From: Cynocephalus volans
Taxonomy: Eukaryota; Chordata; Mammalia; Dermoptera; Cynocephalidae
Assembly (NCBI RefSeq): GCF_027409185.1
Contig: NC_084474.1
Coordinates: 24,023,382 to 24,087,381 of the forward strand
Length of the DNA: 64,000 nt
Reading direction: 5' to 3'
The position numbers and the translations under genes are program-made. This document shows, one piece after another, positions 10,900 to 23,269 of the stretch (positions within the stretch are counted from its first letter, which is position 1; each line of letters starts with the position of its first letter). Below the pieces are notes generated by a model. It made no database searches. It saw nothing but the letters and a program-made list of their open reading frames with translations, and was not told the DNA's origin.

Positions 10900-11165
10900 C
10901 CTGCAGGTAAATTTATGGAGGGCAAGGACTGTGTCTCATTCATCTTTGTACCCCCAGCACAGTCTTGAGCTCACAGCATACATTCATTTTGCTGAAATAA
11001 TCTGCATTCATTCATTCAACAAGCATTCACTTGGCACTTAACTATGTGCCAGGCCCTGTACTAGGTAATAAGGTATTCAATAGTGAATAAGATAGGTTAC
11101 GGTCTCCAACTTTGTGCACTTTACAATATAGTTGGGGAGACAGATGCTGTGAGGGAAAAGAACGG
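10900..11165. repeat. L2 LINE 3' fragments, both orientations
   Basis: 10915-10990 reads as a sense L2 end (gagggcaaggactgtgtctc, cccccagcacagt). 11005-11165 reads as the reverse complement (attcattcaacaagcattc, tatgtgccaggccctgtact, ttggggagacagatgc). Confidence 0.6.
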
Positions 11166-13891
11166 GGTATAATTACAGAGGGAACCTACTTATAATGGTC
11201 AGCAAAGGACTCTCAAACCCTTAGAAAGCCTAAATCTAAATGAGAAGGAGCCCGCTATTTGAACAGCCCCCAGCATAAAGCTTGATGAGCTATTTTCTAA
11301 ACTAACATACAGCAGCTTAGCTCACATTTGGTAATACACAAAGTAATTTCTGCACTTTGAAATTTGCAGTTTTCTAAACAAGCCCTGTCATTGTCCAGCC
11401 CTTTCCAATCTAAACATCAACAGTCCTTCAGAACTCTTTATATAAGGTTATATGTATATAACTATGCCCAAATTGACATTTTTATAAACATATCACTTTC
11501 ACATATCATATTCTTAATATCTTCTATATAATTCAAATATAGCTATAAGACAATTAGAGGGAGAAAATTAATATTTATAGAGAAACTAATACAGGCCATG
11601 GCACTGTCTTAGTACTTTTAACAGAAAGTCTCTCAAGTGCTACTTCTATAAAATTAGCAAAACACTCTTAAATTTTATGTTGGCAGTGGAAGTAGATTTA
11701 AAGAAATATGTGGGTTTGTAGGGGCAGCACATAAATGTTGGAGGTGAAGAGGGAAGAGATCAGAGCAGAAAGACATTATCTTGGTGGACTCATTGCAGTC
11801 CACAGTCTAGTTCTCAGATATTCAGGTCCAAGAACTTCAAACCAAACTCACAAAGTAACTAATTATAAACCAGAATTATATTTTACTAATTTTTACTATG
11901 AAATATATTATTATGCTGATCTGACTTTTAAGACTACTGATCATAATCCCACCCATTCCAGTTTATTAACCTACATTGGAGAACACAGCCTTCCAAGTGA
12001 ACATAATCCTTATCTGCACTCTCACCTGTACATCAAAACTTATTATCAGGAAGCTAAATATGTAGTAAGAAGAGATGCTTGATGACTATGAAATCAGTAA
12101 AGTGACAGAGATCTTTCAGCCAGGCCATGGTCAGGATTGAGCAAATATTCCTGCCATTGAACAGAGATTCCCTTTCTAGTTACCAGAATTTTCATGAACC
12201 CCAGATAATGTATCTTTTTCCTTTGTACAGCAGTGTATAAACATTGCCAAATTCTGCTTTTCAGACTCTTTTTCAACGTTCAGTGCTGACCATCCATTCC
12301 ATTTCTGCAGATACAGTCTTTCTTTAGATATGTTAATGTCATCTATTTAACTCACTCAAAAAATATTTCAAAGTCCCTACTACCTGCTGGGCATGATACA
12401 AAGTGCTGAGCATAAAAGTGAGAGAAGACATGAGCCACATCCTCAAGAGTTCTATTGAGGAAGACCTTCTCTTTCCTGTTTTAACCTGGGAGATTGCAAG
12501 TGTTTTAAAGGGCTTTCTACACATATCTAATTCTATCTATTCTGTGAGGATGTTACTTAATTTTCAGCGTTCTAGGAATATCTTAACATTGTCCTTATGT
12601 ACCAACTACAAGAGGTATTTTGTATAGAGGGGGCAACTGAAATAAGTACTGGGAGTTAAGGAGCTTGCCCGAAATCTCTAAGTTAATAAGTAATGGAGCC
12701 AAGATTCAAATTCTAGGTCTTTCTGACTTCAAAGATCACACAATCTTTCCTCTATTCCACGCAGTCTCTAAGAAATAAAAAACTCCAAGAGATAGAAATA
12801 TGTAAAGTGCCTAGGACAGCTCCTGACATATTCCCCAATCCAATTACTACATCTGCCAAACTAAAATCAGCAATATAAAGTTATAAATTTATGCAGAGTT
12901 TTTAGATCTATTAACTACGAGGCCCACATCTTCATTTTGGTAGGTCAAGGCCCAGTTCACTGCTATTTATTACTCTTAGAAAAAAAGAAAATCTAGATCA
13001 CTTTTCTAGTTGAAAGCTCTAATCTCAGCAAAAATAAAGCCCTTCCAATATTGAATATATTTAATTTTTACTTCATACTTTAAGACTTAATAAAGCATGT
13101 TAACAATGATTTTAAAACAGATTAAGCAAATAAAGATAATGTAAAAAGTGCACCATTGGACAGTATCACAAATTATCTAAAGCTTTAAATCACACATTTG
13201 GTCGACAATATATTCTCCTTTAATTTATGCTGAATTATTAAAAAGAAATATTTCTTAACCCTATTACCATCTATTTCTGTTTCTTATGTTTCTCACGAAC
13301 TATTAATAGTTCATTTACAATCGATGGCAAAGATTCACTGAGCAGTGAAATTACTTAAACACAAATCATAGTATACAAATAAGAAAAATGTAATAAACTC
13401 GGGAAGGAAGAACAGGAAATGGAAGAGAGAGGGTATTAGGTGGAAGTGCAGTGGGAATATAAACGCCAGAAACTGCAATTCATCAAACAGGAAGTCATGA
13501 AATCACATGACATGCAGGAAAAAATTTAAAAATAAATGAAAAAGGGGCAAGGTGGGCAGGCTCAATACAGCCTAGAAGAAAATGAAAAGGCTTGAAATAG
13601 ATACAAGTCTGTTTTTTTAAAAAAAAAACAATTGCGAGAATAAGATATTTAAATAATCTGGTGACAGCTGAGGACTACTTTCACTTTCTAGTTATGTTTT
13701 CCGAGTATTTACCCAATAATTACATTAACATCTATCCATTAACTGTCAAAACACTACAGAAAATAATTTTCTCCTAGTATAATCAAATATTTACAATGGC
13801 CACCGATTTTACCCCCAAAACGACAGAAAAACTCAGTGTATTATATTGACAAATAAGTTAACATACACCATTTGAGTTAAATTGATCTTAC

Positions 13892-16604
13892 CCATTAATG
13901 TTGCTAAAAGACACAAGGAGTACATTTCTTTGTCAGCTTGCTCCTGAAGTTCCTTAGATGACAGTTTACCAGTAACAGCAATCTCTTCTTGTTTCACAGT
14001 GTGGGCTGAGTGTGCTGCAGCAGACTGACCACCTTCTGCTTTACTTTTTAGAATATCTATTGTAATTCTGTCACCATGCTGTAAAGGAACTGGCTCTTTT
14101 TCCATTCCTGCCTGTGGTGGCATTAACTCTTTAGGAGGAAAGCCATATCGAATGCACTGTAAATATGGAGGAATGTTGAATTCTCTGGCTATGCTTTCCT
14201 GAAGTTCAAAAAAGGTTGTTGAAGACTTAAGTGTAACCATGGACTGTCGTCCATCATTAGTTGTTATTCGGATCTTCTTCTCCTTGGAAGTTGTAGGTGA
14301 ATAGGGAGACTTGGTAGGGGTAGCTGGTGCAGAGGATGGACCATCACGAATGGTACTGGGAGAAACAGTTCTGGGCTGCCCTTTTTGTTCTTGTTTTAAC
14401 TTCTCTGTTTTCCGTTTCTGCATTACAGAAGCCTGTTCTGTAATATTCTGTTGAATAGTTCTTTCAGTTTTACTCATGTTTAACTCCTCTTTGTGCAAAG
14501 TTTTTGTTTTCTGTCCAGTAAGAATAATTTTAGTTGGGAGCTGAGACTCTGATTCTTGTCCTTGTACATCTCCAACTCTTTGGGCATGAGCACCATCTAT
14601 ATTTACAGGAGTATAATCATCAGGATTCTTTTTGGCAGTCTGATTCAATATAGTGTGGACAACTTTCTGAACTAGGATTTCACTCCCAAATTCTCCTGGA
14701 AAGTGCTTGGTAACAAGTTTCATTGCAACATCATAAACATTACTATTCAAAGATGAATCACTTTCATACTGGAACCAATATACTGTTTCTCTGACCACTC
14801 TTCCACCCCATTCCAAAGTAATAGGGAAAGCTTCTGGTAGATTGTCATACTCCTTACCATCCCAAAAGTGTTTGAATCCACAACCACACTTGCCACCAGT
14901 AGACCTAGAATTAGTTCTGTCTCCATCCAAATACACAATAGATCCATCTCCTCTGACCCTTCGCACAGATGTGCCATGGCACCAATTACAGGCCGTTAGG
15001 TTACTCAATCCATAGTCTGGTACCAGAACATCTTTCAGTGAATCATATGAGCAAACCAAATTGTTCAAGGGAAAGCTATAATTTTTGTCAGGCCTCAGCT
15101 GTCCATGAGTACTTTTTGCCAGGTTATACAGTTTCCCTCCTGGAGCCAACCACTCTGGAGGAACATGAAGTTCAGAAAGGGCACCACAGAGCAAACATTT
15201 GTGAAGGCGATTATCCATTACTGCTTTTTTAGCAGCCGCTGTAACTTCTTCAGGCTGAACTCCTATCACCCCAGTCCTTCTGTAGAAATACTGGTGGACA
15301 TCAGCAACCAAACTAGGATGGATACCGTGTTTGTCCATAAAGACTTCTTCCATAGCAGCAACAAGCCTAAGTAAGTATTTATCTTGCAAACTTCTGTCTC
15401 CTCCAATAACACAACCACCATCCTCTTCAAGTTTGATGTACTTTTTAATAAGGTCCTGAGGCACACCCCATGCTTTAGGAAGCAAATTCATAGGTAGTTT
15501 GGGCAAAGCAGCTCCTTTTATGCCTACCAAGGGGATATAATGGTTTCTCCCAGAGCTACTCCAGGCAATACAGATTGGTTTGTTCAAATGACCATCTCTC
15601 CCAGTGCACTTTTCTGCAGGAATGAGCCCAGGCAGAAAGGTGGCTGAATAATCACCAGAGCTTCTCATGCCACTGAGGGAATCTAAGAGAATAATAGGAC
15701 GATGTAACACGTTGGCAAGACCAAATATGTGGATGTTCCTCAGGCCCAATGGAACACCCTCAGGTGGTACAAACAGAGGGTCACACTCATTGATAATGTC
15801 CTCCCACTCCGCGGCATCAATGAAGTCATGGAACAGGGCTTGATATCGGGCCAAGTGCTGCTGAAAGTGCTGTTTAAGATTCTCTCTCAAGGCATGCCAG
15901 AAGAGCTCCCGGCCTACTAGAGCCCGAGATACAGCATGCACCAAGCAGTGTCCATCCCCATCCACATGCACTGGAATGAGGCATTCCTGACTTTTATTGG
16001 CCCGCTTGATATCCTCAAGAGTGTCATGCAAATATAAAAGGCTTCCGGAGCGGTCCTTGCCATAGCCCACTGTGTTAACATGCTCTGGTTCTATGAGGAA
16101 GGCGCGGTCACCGAGTAAAGCGCAATCGAACAGTTCGCCCTGGTTCATATCCCGGAGAAGCTTGGCCCGGCCTGTCTGTTTGTCCATTCCATAGCGAGCT
16201 AATATGGGCGACAACAATTTGCAGTGGTAGTTGGAAAGGCCCATTACCTTTACCAGTTCCGTGTTCTTCTTGGGTGCCCCCGTCACCCCGAGCAGCGCGT
16301 TCCGCAGCAGGTTGTGCAGCACTACGTCCGGGTCTGTCACCTCCTCCACCCCCAGCAGCTGCTGCTGCTCGTGCCGCTGTCCGCACTCGGTACACTCAAT
16401 GCTGACAGAACCGGAGGCCGGGAAGAACAGACGCGCCTGGCACTTCGGATCCGGGCAGCTACCGGAAAGGATTCTCCGGTCTCTCCGCTTCGAGAGCCCC
16501 CCCGGAGCAACCGCCGCCGCCGCCGCCAGGGACGGCGGAGTCTGCGGAGCCTCAGGGGGAGGAGGTGGCGGCGGCAGCGGAGGTGGCGGCGGCGGCTGAG
16601 ACAT
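13892..16604 (-). CDS. VCPIP1: VCPIP1 coding exon 1 (OTU deubiquitinase VCIP135)
   Basis: Valosin-containing protein p97/p47 complex-interacting protein 1, a cysteine deubiquitinase. Family knowledge: it works with p97/VCP and p47 or p37 in post-mitotic Golgi and ER reassembly, and deubiquitinates SPRTN. The exon gives 904 complete codons plus one base, ending ATG G before donor GTAAGATC; human VCPIP1 totals 1222 residues. Visible order: Pro/Ala-rich N-terminus (3-35); a zinc-ribbon-like Cys set C50, C55, C71, C74; OTU domain about 208-362 with VDGDGHC (Cys220) and GRNHY (His355), one residue later than human C219/H354 as I recall them; further CxxC pairs at 470/473 and 539/542; a Ser/Pro/Lys-rich linker; and a UBX-like ubiquitin fold at about 776-854. 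No stop or frameshift. Start ATG has G at -3 and matches the conserved MSQPPPPP start. Confidence 0.98.
16560..16600 (-). repeat. VCPIP1: GC-rich triplet tract coding VCPIP1 poly-proline
   Basis: Interrupted gcc/ggc/ggt triplets encode prolines 4-9 and 11-17, split by a single Leu. A site where length variation would be unsurprising. Confidence 0.8.
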
Positions 16605-17250
16605 AGCTCTCGGCTCTCGTTTCTCGCTCCGCGTCCCAAGCGACCCTCAAAGGCTCATAGCCCAGACCCCCACCGGCCCGACTCGGTCTAGTCCAGGCCC
16701 AGAACAAATCACTTTCCTTTCCCTACCAGCTCCTCCTCCTAGGCGAAGGCGGAAGCGCCCGGACGTTGTTTCTCTCTTTACTTCTCCAGTGCCGTAGCCG
16801 TTGCCCCGAACGTAACGGCCACCACCCAACCCCGCACTCACACTCACTCACTCTCGCTCTCTCTCCCTCAGACACACAGACTTACACGCCCTCACTGAGA
16901 GTGCGCAGGCGCAATTTCCGCTATGCCTTCTGGGAATTAGAGTCTCCTATCCTCTCTCCTGGCCATCGAGTTCTAGGATCTTGGGTCCAGAAAGAACTAC
17001 AAATACCGACAGACCATGCGGTTCATAGCCCGAGGAGAGGAGGAAGAGGAAGGCAATAGGAAGGGGGGGACAGAAGGAAAGATGGTGACTCGCGTCGCCT
17101 GCCGGAAGTTGTAGTTTTAACTGGATCTCATTTGTCGTCTTTCCCACTGTGAGACCCAAGCGAAAGAGTCTGAGAGACCACATTTCCTAGGATGCCCTGC
17201 GGAGCGTCCGGTCGCACTTCCCTTTTAGGCGGAGGGGAACAGGCAGGGAA
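16605..17250. promoter_or_regulatory. VCPIP1: CpG-rich, probably bidirectional promoter of VCPIP1
   Basis: Sequence directly upstream of the VCPIP1 start codon is CpG-rich and lacks a TATA box. Visible sites: a near-ideal NRF1 palindrome tgcgcaggcgca (16902-16913); a ZNF143/THAP11-like tgccttctgggaattagagt (16924-16943); aactacaaatac (16995-17006); YY1-like aagatggtgac (17079-17089); ETS/GABP gccggaagt (17101-17109); and a second ZNF143-like accacatttcctaggatgcc (17177-17196). The VCPIP1 5'UTR must lie in the proximal part; its start site cannot be fixed from sequence. In human, a C8orf44-SGK3 transcript starts a few hundred bases away in the opposite direction, which fits the plus-strand YY1 site. 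No plus-strand coding exon is seen. Confidence 0.8.
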
Positions 17251-17740
17251 GCTTGGTAAAAACAGAGTTAAAGGGAGTGGGTGTCGGAGCTGAGGGTCTG
17301 AAGTTCACGACTGCTAGAAGGGGAGGGGGAGTGGAAAGGCTGTCAGTGAAGAAGGTACAGTAAATAAATGTCCAGGAATATGACGGGCTGGGAAGTTGAA
17401 TGAAATGGTCTAGGCTAGGCTGGAGGTCATAAGAAAACGGGGGAAATAGTGAACTGATTCTCGGGGTGTCTCTTCGGGTCTTTTTTTCCCCGCCCCACCT
17501 CTCTGTTCTCTTTCCAATCGCTATTCTATGTCACCGAGGAGCCTGACCCCCTTTTCTACCTTTCCCCCCTCGTGGGAGTCGCTGAGGCGCCATTTGGTTT
17601 CTCGTTCTTTGTATGTATTTGCATTTTACCGTACAAGTAACAATACTTTGGATATGTAGAGAGTTTATATACATATCCAAACCTTTTGACTAGATATAAT
17701 TTCGTTTGGTCCTTACAACCTTCCAGAGAATAGTAATAAC
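17250..17740. other. Flank of the divergent promoter, nothing recognised
   Basis: GC content falls back to background. No repeat, open reading frame or RNA gene that I can support. Confidence 0.5.
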
Positions 17741-18170
17741 AGCTGTCATTTGTTAAGTTCTTAATATAGGTCTGGCACAGCATTTACATACACGATGTCA
17801 TTTGATCTTCATAATAACCTTCTTAGAAAACAGGTCCGGAAAAGAAATGACTTGTTCAAGTTCACGCATCCTGAAAGTGAGTGGATAGGCATTCAGATCT
17901 GTACCCATTTTACAGATAGGGACATAGGCAGGAAAGGTAAGGCCAGTATTAGAATAGTAACTAACATTTGGTTACTATTGCATTATACTTTACAAAATAT
18001 GTTCACATATATCATTTCATTCTCACACCAGTCCTGTAATACCTTCAGCAGGTGGTGTTGACTTTATTTACAATTAGAGAAACAGACTAAAAGGAATTAA
18101 GTGACTTGTCCAGTGTACTCTGGAGCCCAATCTACAACCCAGAGTGCTTTTTACCCCACTTCCTACAAAA
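17740..18170 (-). repeat. Two adjacent MIR fossils
   Basis: 17740-17930 has ttcataataaccttcttaga then gttcacgcatcctgaaagtg. 17950-18170 has actttacaaaatatgttcac, cattctcacaccagtcctgt, attagagaaacagactaaaa and gacttgtccagtg. Both read in reverse-complement MIR order. Confidence 0.6.
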
Positions 18171-19057
18171 GAGCCAGCGGTTAGGCTCATAACATATGCC
18201 GGGCCCCTGGATCCTCTCTTAATGAATCAAGGATGTTTAACCCTTAAGAAGGCAAGGAGCTTTATTCTTTTATTACTTGTGAACTAGAAAACTGCGTTTT
18301 CATGCAAACCACATTCATATATTAATTGAAATCTAGTATTATTTTAATTATTCTTGTACAGTCAGCCCCATTCACTTATCATTCTGGAAATTCTTGCTTT
18401 CTGGAACCTTAGTACCTTAGATAAGTGGAGTACCTCAAAATTTCTGAAACATTTGGCACAAAATAGAGACATCAGTGCAGTTCATGAGATCATTTGAGTT
18501 TTCTGGAGCTGCCAAGAAAACTGCCTTATTAGGTTTTTTGAATTAATAGAATTTGATGGCTTGAGATGAACCATCTGTAAGACAGACATAAAAGATTCCT
18601 ATTTTGAAGGGGATGTTTGTCAATAAAGTTTTTCTTAAATATTTAATTCATGCAGGAAAAGTTGTTTATTTTCATTCTGACAATGGTTTGCTGGTAACTA
18701 CATAGGTTGGTCTTGGAACTGATTTTTTATTGAATGCTTATAAATTGGGAAATTGGGTATGACCTTTAGCAGGAAATTATTTTCTGCTGTGACTGAGAAG
18801 TTACACCTTCGGTGAAACTTTATTTTTCTCATACAGAATCTAAAGAATTGAATTATTAAATCCTTGGAGTGCAGGAGATGACAGCAGTCTGCAATTCTAA
18901 CACTGTCATGCACTTTTACATCTTAACATTACCAAGCCAAATTTTTCTTATTGATGATACCTACAAATAGTGAAGTAGTTTTTTTTTTAATTGCATCTGA
19001 ATACAATATGTCATTTGGAACCGTACCTTGACAAAATAACCACTTTCCACCCCACTT
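18170..19057. other. Non-coding intergenic DNA
   Basis: No supported gene. A short cagtcagccccattcactta stretch at 18360 recalls a Tigger/MER2-type terminus, but I could not confirm it. Confidence 0.4.
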
Positions 19058-19070
19058 AAAAAATGGGAAG

Positions 19071-19277
19071 TGGGGGATAATTGGGTGGGGACACAGGGTA
19101 CAAAAGTAATTTCTGGTAATGGGTGGGGACACAGGGTACAAAAGTAATTTCTGGTAATGGGTATGCCCCCAGTATGAATCTGGCCCTCACATCATGGGCA
19201 CAAGGGGTGACAATTAGCTTTGTATCTCATGAATATTCTTAATAAATTTAAACAATAAATAAAAATAAAAAATAAAT
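19071..19277 (+). mobile_element. Short retroinsert, L1-like 3' end, with 38-bp duplication
   Basis: Flanked by aaaaaatgggaag at 19058-19070 and 19278-19290. Body ends in an (AAAT)-rich tail. Two exact tandem copies of a 38-bp unit starting gggtggggacacagggtaca lie at 19083-19120 and 19121-19158. I infer a strongly 5'-truncated L1 3'UTR; a short unknown retroposon is possible. Confidence 0.6.
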
Positions 19278-20039
19278 AAAAAATGGGAAGCCTTTCTCTG
19301 GCTTATCAAGCACAATTCACTTGATTGATCCAGTGTTCATTTCCCCATATGGAACCTTGATTAGTTAGAAACATACCTTCCAAACTAAATTTGATTTAAA
19401 TTCATTTGTTAATTTGTCTCTCACAGTTTTAAGGATTATACTTTTGAGGAAAAAAATAAAAATACCCTGGTATAAAGCATAGTTAATGGGGGGAGGGAGA
19501 GGAGATAAGTTTCCAAGCAATGTGGAGTTAAATTAGATCACTTAATCCGAAAGTCACTTATTTAATAAGTCTATAGATGCAGTCAAAGTTCAGAAAGTGT
19601 GAAAGGTAGTATAAGTAAAGGAGCATTGATAATTAACCATGCCAAGTTCTATATATGGATTAATTCTTTACTTGCCCTTAGAAGGTATGTATACCTACAC
19701 AGTAAGAAAAAGAAAACTTTGTTAGGGCAAAAATATGACATACTGTTTCTTATCAAGCCATAGGAGTGTAGAAAGCCTCTAACCTGCTTATCTGAGACCC
19801 ACATGGTTCCTTCCTCTTCCCCCCTAAACTCCATATCTTAATTGCCTAATTAACTTATAGGATCTTTGGGGGATAGATAATAGTTCTTATTCTTGTCTCG
19901 GAATTCCAGATGGAAAAAATCAGCTGGGCACCCACTGTTAGCTGCTCTGATGCATACCCCTTCTACAACTATCACCCCACCATCACTGGTATCTGAATTG
20001 CCCAATTCAGTTAAAACTGAAATCCATTTTTTTTAGAAT

Positions 20040-20300
20040 TTCTAGTATGGCATTTCTAAACTTCGTGCATTACTTTTAACAAACGTTGTGTGGTTGAACA
20101 ACGTGCCGACCACCCCCAGTTGAAAATTCACATATAACTTTTGAGGGCTTTCCCTGATAGCCTACTAATAACGTACTGTTAGGTACCTGTTTGGCTAGGC
20201 ATGACATGCCTAACGAAAAATTTTCCAATATATTGAAAAAAATCCATGTGCGCAGTTCAAACCTGTGTTATTCAAGGGTTTGCTGTAAATGTAAAAGCGA
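20040..20300. mobile_element. TcMar-Tigger-type DNA transposon fossil
   Basis: Contains gggctttccctgatagccta, ttgaaaaaaatccatgtgcg and gcagttcaaacctgtgttat followed by tcaagggtttgctgta, which resemble the end of a Tigger-family element. Boundaries uncertain. Confidence 0.45.
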
Positions 20301-20773
20301 AAGTCATCCACTTTTAGCAACAGAACAACCATCATTGTTCTTGATCTTTTACATTTTATGTATATAATGAAGGGAATCATAACTTTGGGGATTAAGCCAG
20401 CTGCATACATGCTCATATGAAATGTACATCTGTACTAAGAGTTGATTATGTTGCTCCAGATCCCTAGCACATACAACCAGACTTCCAGACACAAGCTTTG
20501 GTTGAAAGTTGGAGTGGCCATCAGAGTGACTAATTACCAAATCAAGAATTGTAGGAACTTAAAGGGTTGCAGAAGCCTATCTCTGTCCCAAAGGAGCTTA
20601 GCATTTAATAGAAGAGAGAGGCTAAACTAAACTGTTCATAAATACAAATAGAATGAAGCATATAATGAATCAAAATAGTATAGGAAATATCACAAATGCA
20701 TGAAAAATTTATTGCAGGCTTATCATAGGGTAGGTATTTTTGAGTGTATGATCTCCATCTTTAAAACACTCCT

Positions 20774-20865
20774 GGGCTGGCTGGTTTGCTCAGTTGGTTA
20801 TAGCATGGTGTGGATAACACCAAGGTCAAGGATTCAGATCTCCGTACCAGCCAGCTGCCAAAAAT
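20774..20865 (+). mobile_element. tRNA-Ile-derived SINE monomer
   Basis: gggctggctggtttgctcag, ataacaccaaggtcaaggat, tccgtaccagccagctgcc, then a short A-rich tail. Duplication aaaacactcct / aaaacattcct at 20763-20773 and 20866-20876. Confidence 0.85.
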
Positions 20866-21423
20866 AAAACATTCCTGAGATAGGTAGTATTGTTCTTATT
20901 ATACAGACTTGACTCCAAAAGTTTAATATTATCATCATTTTTATTACCGCCCAGCTAGAAAGTAGCAGAGCTGTGCTTCAGATGAAGGTTTTCCTTGTTC
21001 AGCGTTCACTCTTTCCACAGCTGCCTACTGATTTGAGAGACAATTAGCCAAGAAGTGAGTGTAAACTGGTGGCCAGTGGCCAAACTTGACTTAGAGGTGT
21101 TTTTGTTGGGCCAGCAGTGGTTTAACTTTTTTTTGTAATGTGAATGTCTTTGGGCAGTGGCCAGCACTGTACTCTCTAAGGTCTTACACCATGCCCCTTT
21201 GAGACAGATTACCTGACTGGCCCAAGAAAGCATTTGTGTTTTCTATATCAGGGGAGACAGGAGGAGCTATTCTCAAAGGGCTCACGGAGAAGGTATATCC
21301 AAGGGGAGGACTTTGTGAACAAGAGTTGCATAGAGTATTTGGGGGAGAAAGATTGGCAGTATTTATCATTATATAAAAGTGAGAGGGATCAAGTACAGAG
21401 CTACAAGTTATGCCTTCACACAG

Positions 21424-21600
21424 TAGATCTCAAACTGTAGCTACCATCAGAATCAAATGGAAGGCTTGCTAAAAACACTGATTGCTGGGCTCCACCCCAG
21501 AAAGAGTGCATCTGGGCTGAAGCCTGAAAATTTACATTTCTAGCAAGTTCTCTGCATGTTGATGCTGCTGGTCCAAGGGTCACACTTTGACACTCACTTC
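21424..21600 (-). mobile_element. MER5A-like hAT-Charlie DNA transposon
   Basis: Has tctcaaactgtagctaccat, gctgggctccaccccagaaa, aatttacatttctagcaag, atgctgctggtccaagggtc and cacactttgacactcact, the landmarks of MER5A. About 180 bp. Confidence 0.75.
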
Positions 21601-21844
21601 TTATCAGACAGTAGGGCACTTTTGGGGAAGATCCTATTACTGTGTTTGGGTTACTTTAAGTATAAAAGGAATTGCTTGTCCTAGAATGTTTAGAAAATAA
21701 ATTAAAAAGAAGAAAATTGAAATTATCCATTATCAATTAGAGGTTACAATTATTACCATTTTGGATGGATCATTCAAGCTCTTTTTTCTATTCATATATA
21801 GAGTGTACTTTTTTAAGAAACCAAAATTGTATCATAATAATAAA

Positions 21845-22770
21845 AACAATAGCTATTAACACCTATTTATATCTGCTGTGCAGCAAGGTCTTTACACACA
21901 TTTACTTAATCCGTGTATTATCCTTATGAGGCAGGTACTATTATGGTCATGTGCTGTATAACAACATTTTGGTCAACAACAGACCACGTAAATGAGAGTG
22001 GTCACATAACGTTAATAGAGCTGAAAAACTCCTGTCGCCTAGGGACATCATAGCCATTGTAACATCATAGCTCACAGCACATTACTCATGAGTTTGTGGT
22101 GATGCTGATGTAAACAAACCTAGTACAAAATATGTTGAGGAGGGGTGCCTAGCTTACCCATGGAGTGACCTTCCCAAACGTAGTTCAGATCTTTAAGATA
22201 GAAAGCCAAGCATTTGACATATTAAGTCTGACCCCAAGTGAAAGGGTTGTTGTCTATTTTAGAATTACTACATTTTTAAACGATTCCCACCCATCCCCAT
22301 AGCAAAATAATAGTTAATAACAGCTGGCTAATAATCTCTGAGTGCTTGCTGAATGCCAGGCACAATTCCTACCTGCAATTTAATTTTCATAACTTTATGG
22401 GGGTGGTATTATTCTAATCCCCACTTAACAGGTAAGGAAAGTAAGGCACAAAGAGACTTAGTAACAAAATTAGAGGGCCCACACTCATGCAACTAGTGGC
22501 CAGTTTACATAATAGGAAAATGCGTTGTTCTCTTTCATAAAACACTTTTGTACAAGGATGGAATTGCCTAACAATGAATTTCTCAGAACATATCCCTGTC
22601 CTTAAGGGACACATGACTGTATTATTCCTATTTTGCAGATGAAGAAACTGAGGCACAGAGAGGTTAAGTAACTTGCTTGGTGTCTCATTGCTAGTGAGTG
22701 GCATAATTAGGATTAAAGCCAAATCAATCTGGTGCCAGAGTCTGTGCTCTTAACCACTGTGTTATACTGA
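21845..22770 (-). repeat. MIR fossil split by a TA-flanked DNA transposon
   Basis: The left half ends tgaggcaggtactatta (21943). The right half resumes ttattcctattttgcagatg, aaactgaggcacagagaggt, gaccagagtctgtgctct-type end (22620-22770). Joining the halves restores MIR order across the insertion at 21944-22619. Confidence 0.7.
21944..22619. mobile_element. TcMar-like DNA transposon with TA target duplication
   Basis: Left end tggtcatgtgctgtataaca and right end cttaagggacacatgactg are imperfect inverted repeats, each flanked by TA (21942-21943 and 22620-22621). Internal blocks such as ccattgtaacatcatagctc and ggtgatgctgatgtaaacaa are familiar from mammalian repeats. A second MIR-like block lies inside it at 22315-22500. 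No transposase frame. Confidence 0.65.
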
Positions 22771-23269
22771 CTCTTCTACTGTGCGTATTTTTTAACTGTA
22801 TTGTCTGATCACATTATGAACAATCTTAATATCATTAAATATTTCTTATTCAGCATTTTAAATGAAAGCCTACTTTTTTCTTTCAAAATATTTCAAACAT
22901 TTAAAAGTATATGAAAGAATAATATAAAAAATACATTCATGCACCCACTACCATTTTAACAAATGTTAATTTTTCAGCACATTTGTTTCAGAATACCCCT
23001 CTGTATAGTGAACAACTCGGTAATTACTGTTCCCAAAATCATGCTGTCCCAGTGGATGCTCCTCCCCCTGCAGCACCCTAGTCCATGCATGGAACAAAAC
23101 TCTCCCCTTACAGGACTTTATTAATTACTTGGTGATAAAGGTAATAAACACACATAGAAACATAAAGCTGGGTAATATGACTTGTATGGCTTACTCAGTT
23201 TTCAAGCTGCTTGGCCTACCTCCATGTGGTGAAGGTCAAATTCCACAAGGGGAACATCTCAAACTGCCC

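Larger units (their letters stand above)
2181..13891 (-). other. VCPIP1: VCPIP1 intron 1
   Basis: An 11.7 kb intron between donor GTAAGATC (13891 downward) and acceptor TTAACAG. From 2181 to 3970 I see no recognisable gene or repeat beyond A/T-rich unique DNA and a C9 run near 3898. The centre holds L2, MIR and SINE copies and the two composite VNTR retroelements (plus strand, antisense to VCPIP1). From 11200 to 13890 nothing is recognised apart from low-complexity A/T tracts. Confidence 0.9.

Noticed and set aside
14747-16847. Secondary frames overlapping VCPIP1 exon 1 on both strands
   Set aside because: Shadows of the conserved VCPIP1 frame.
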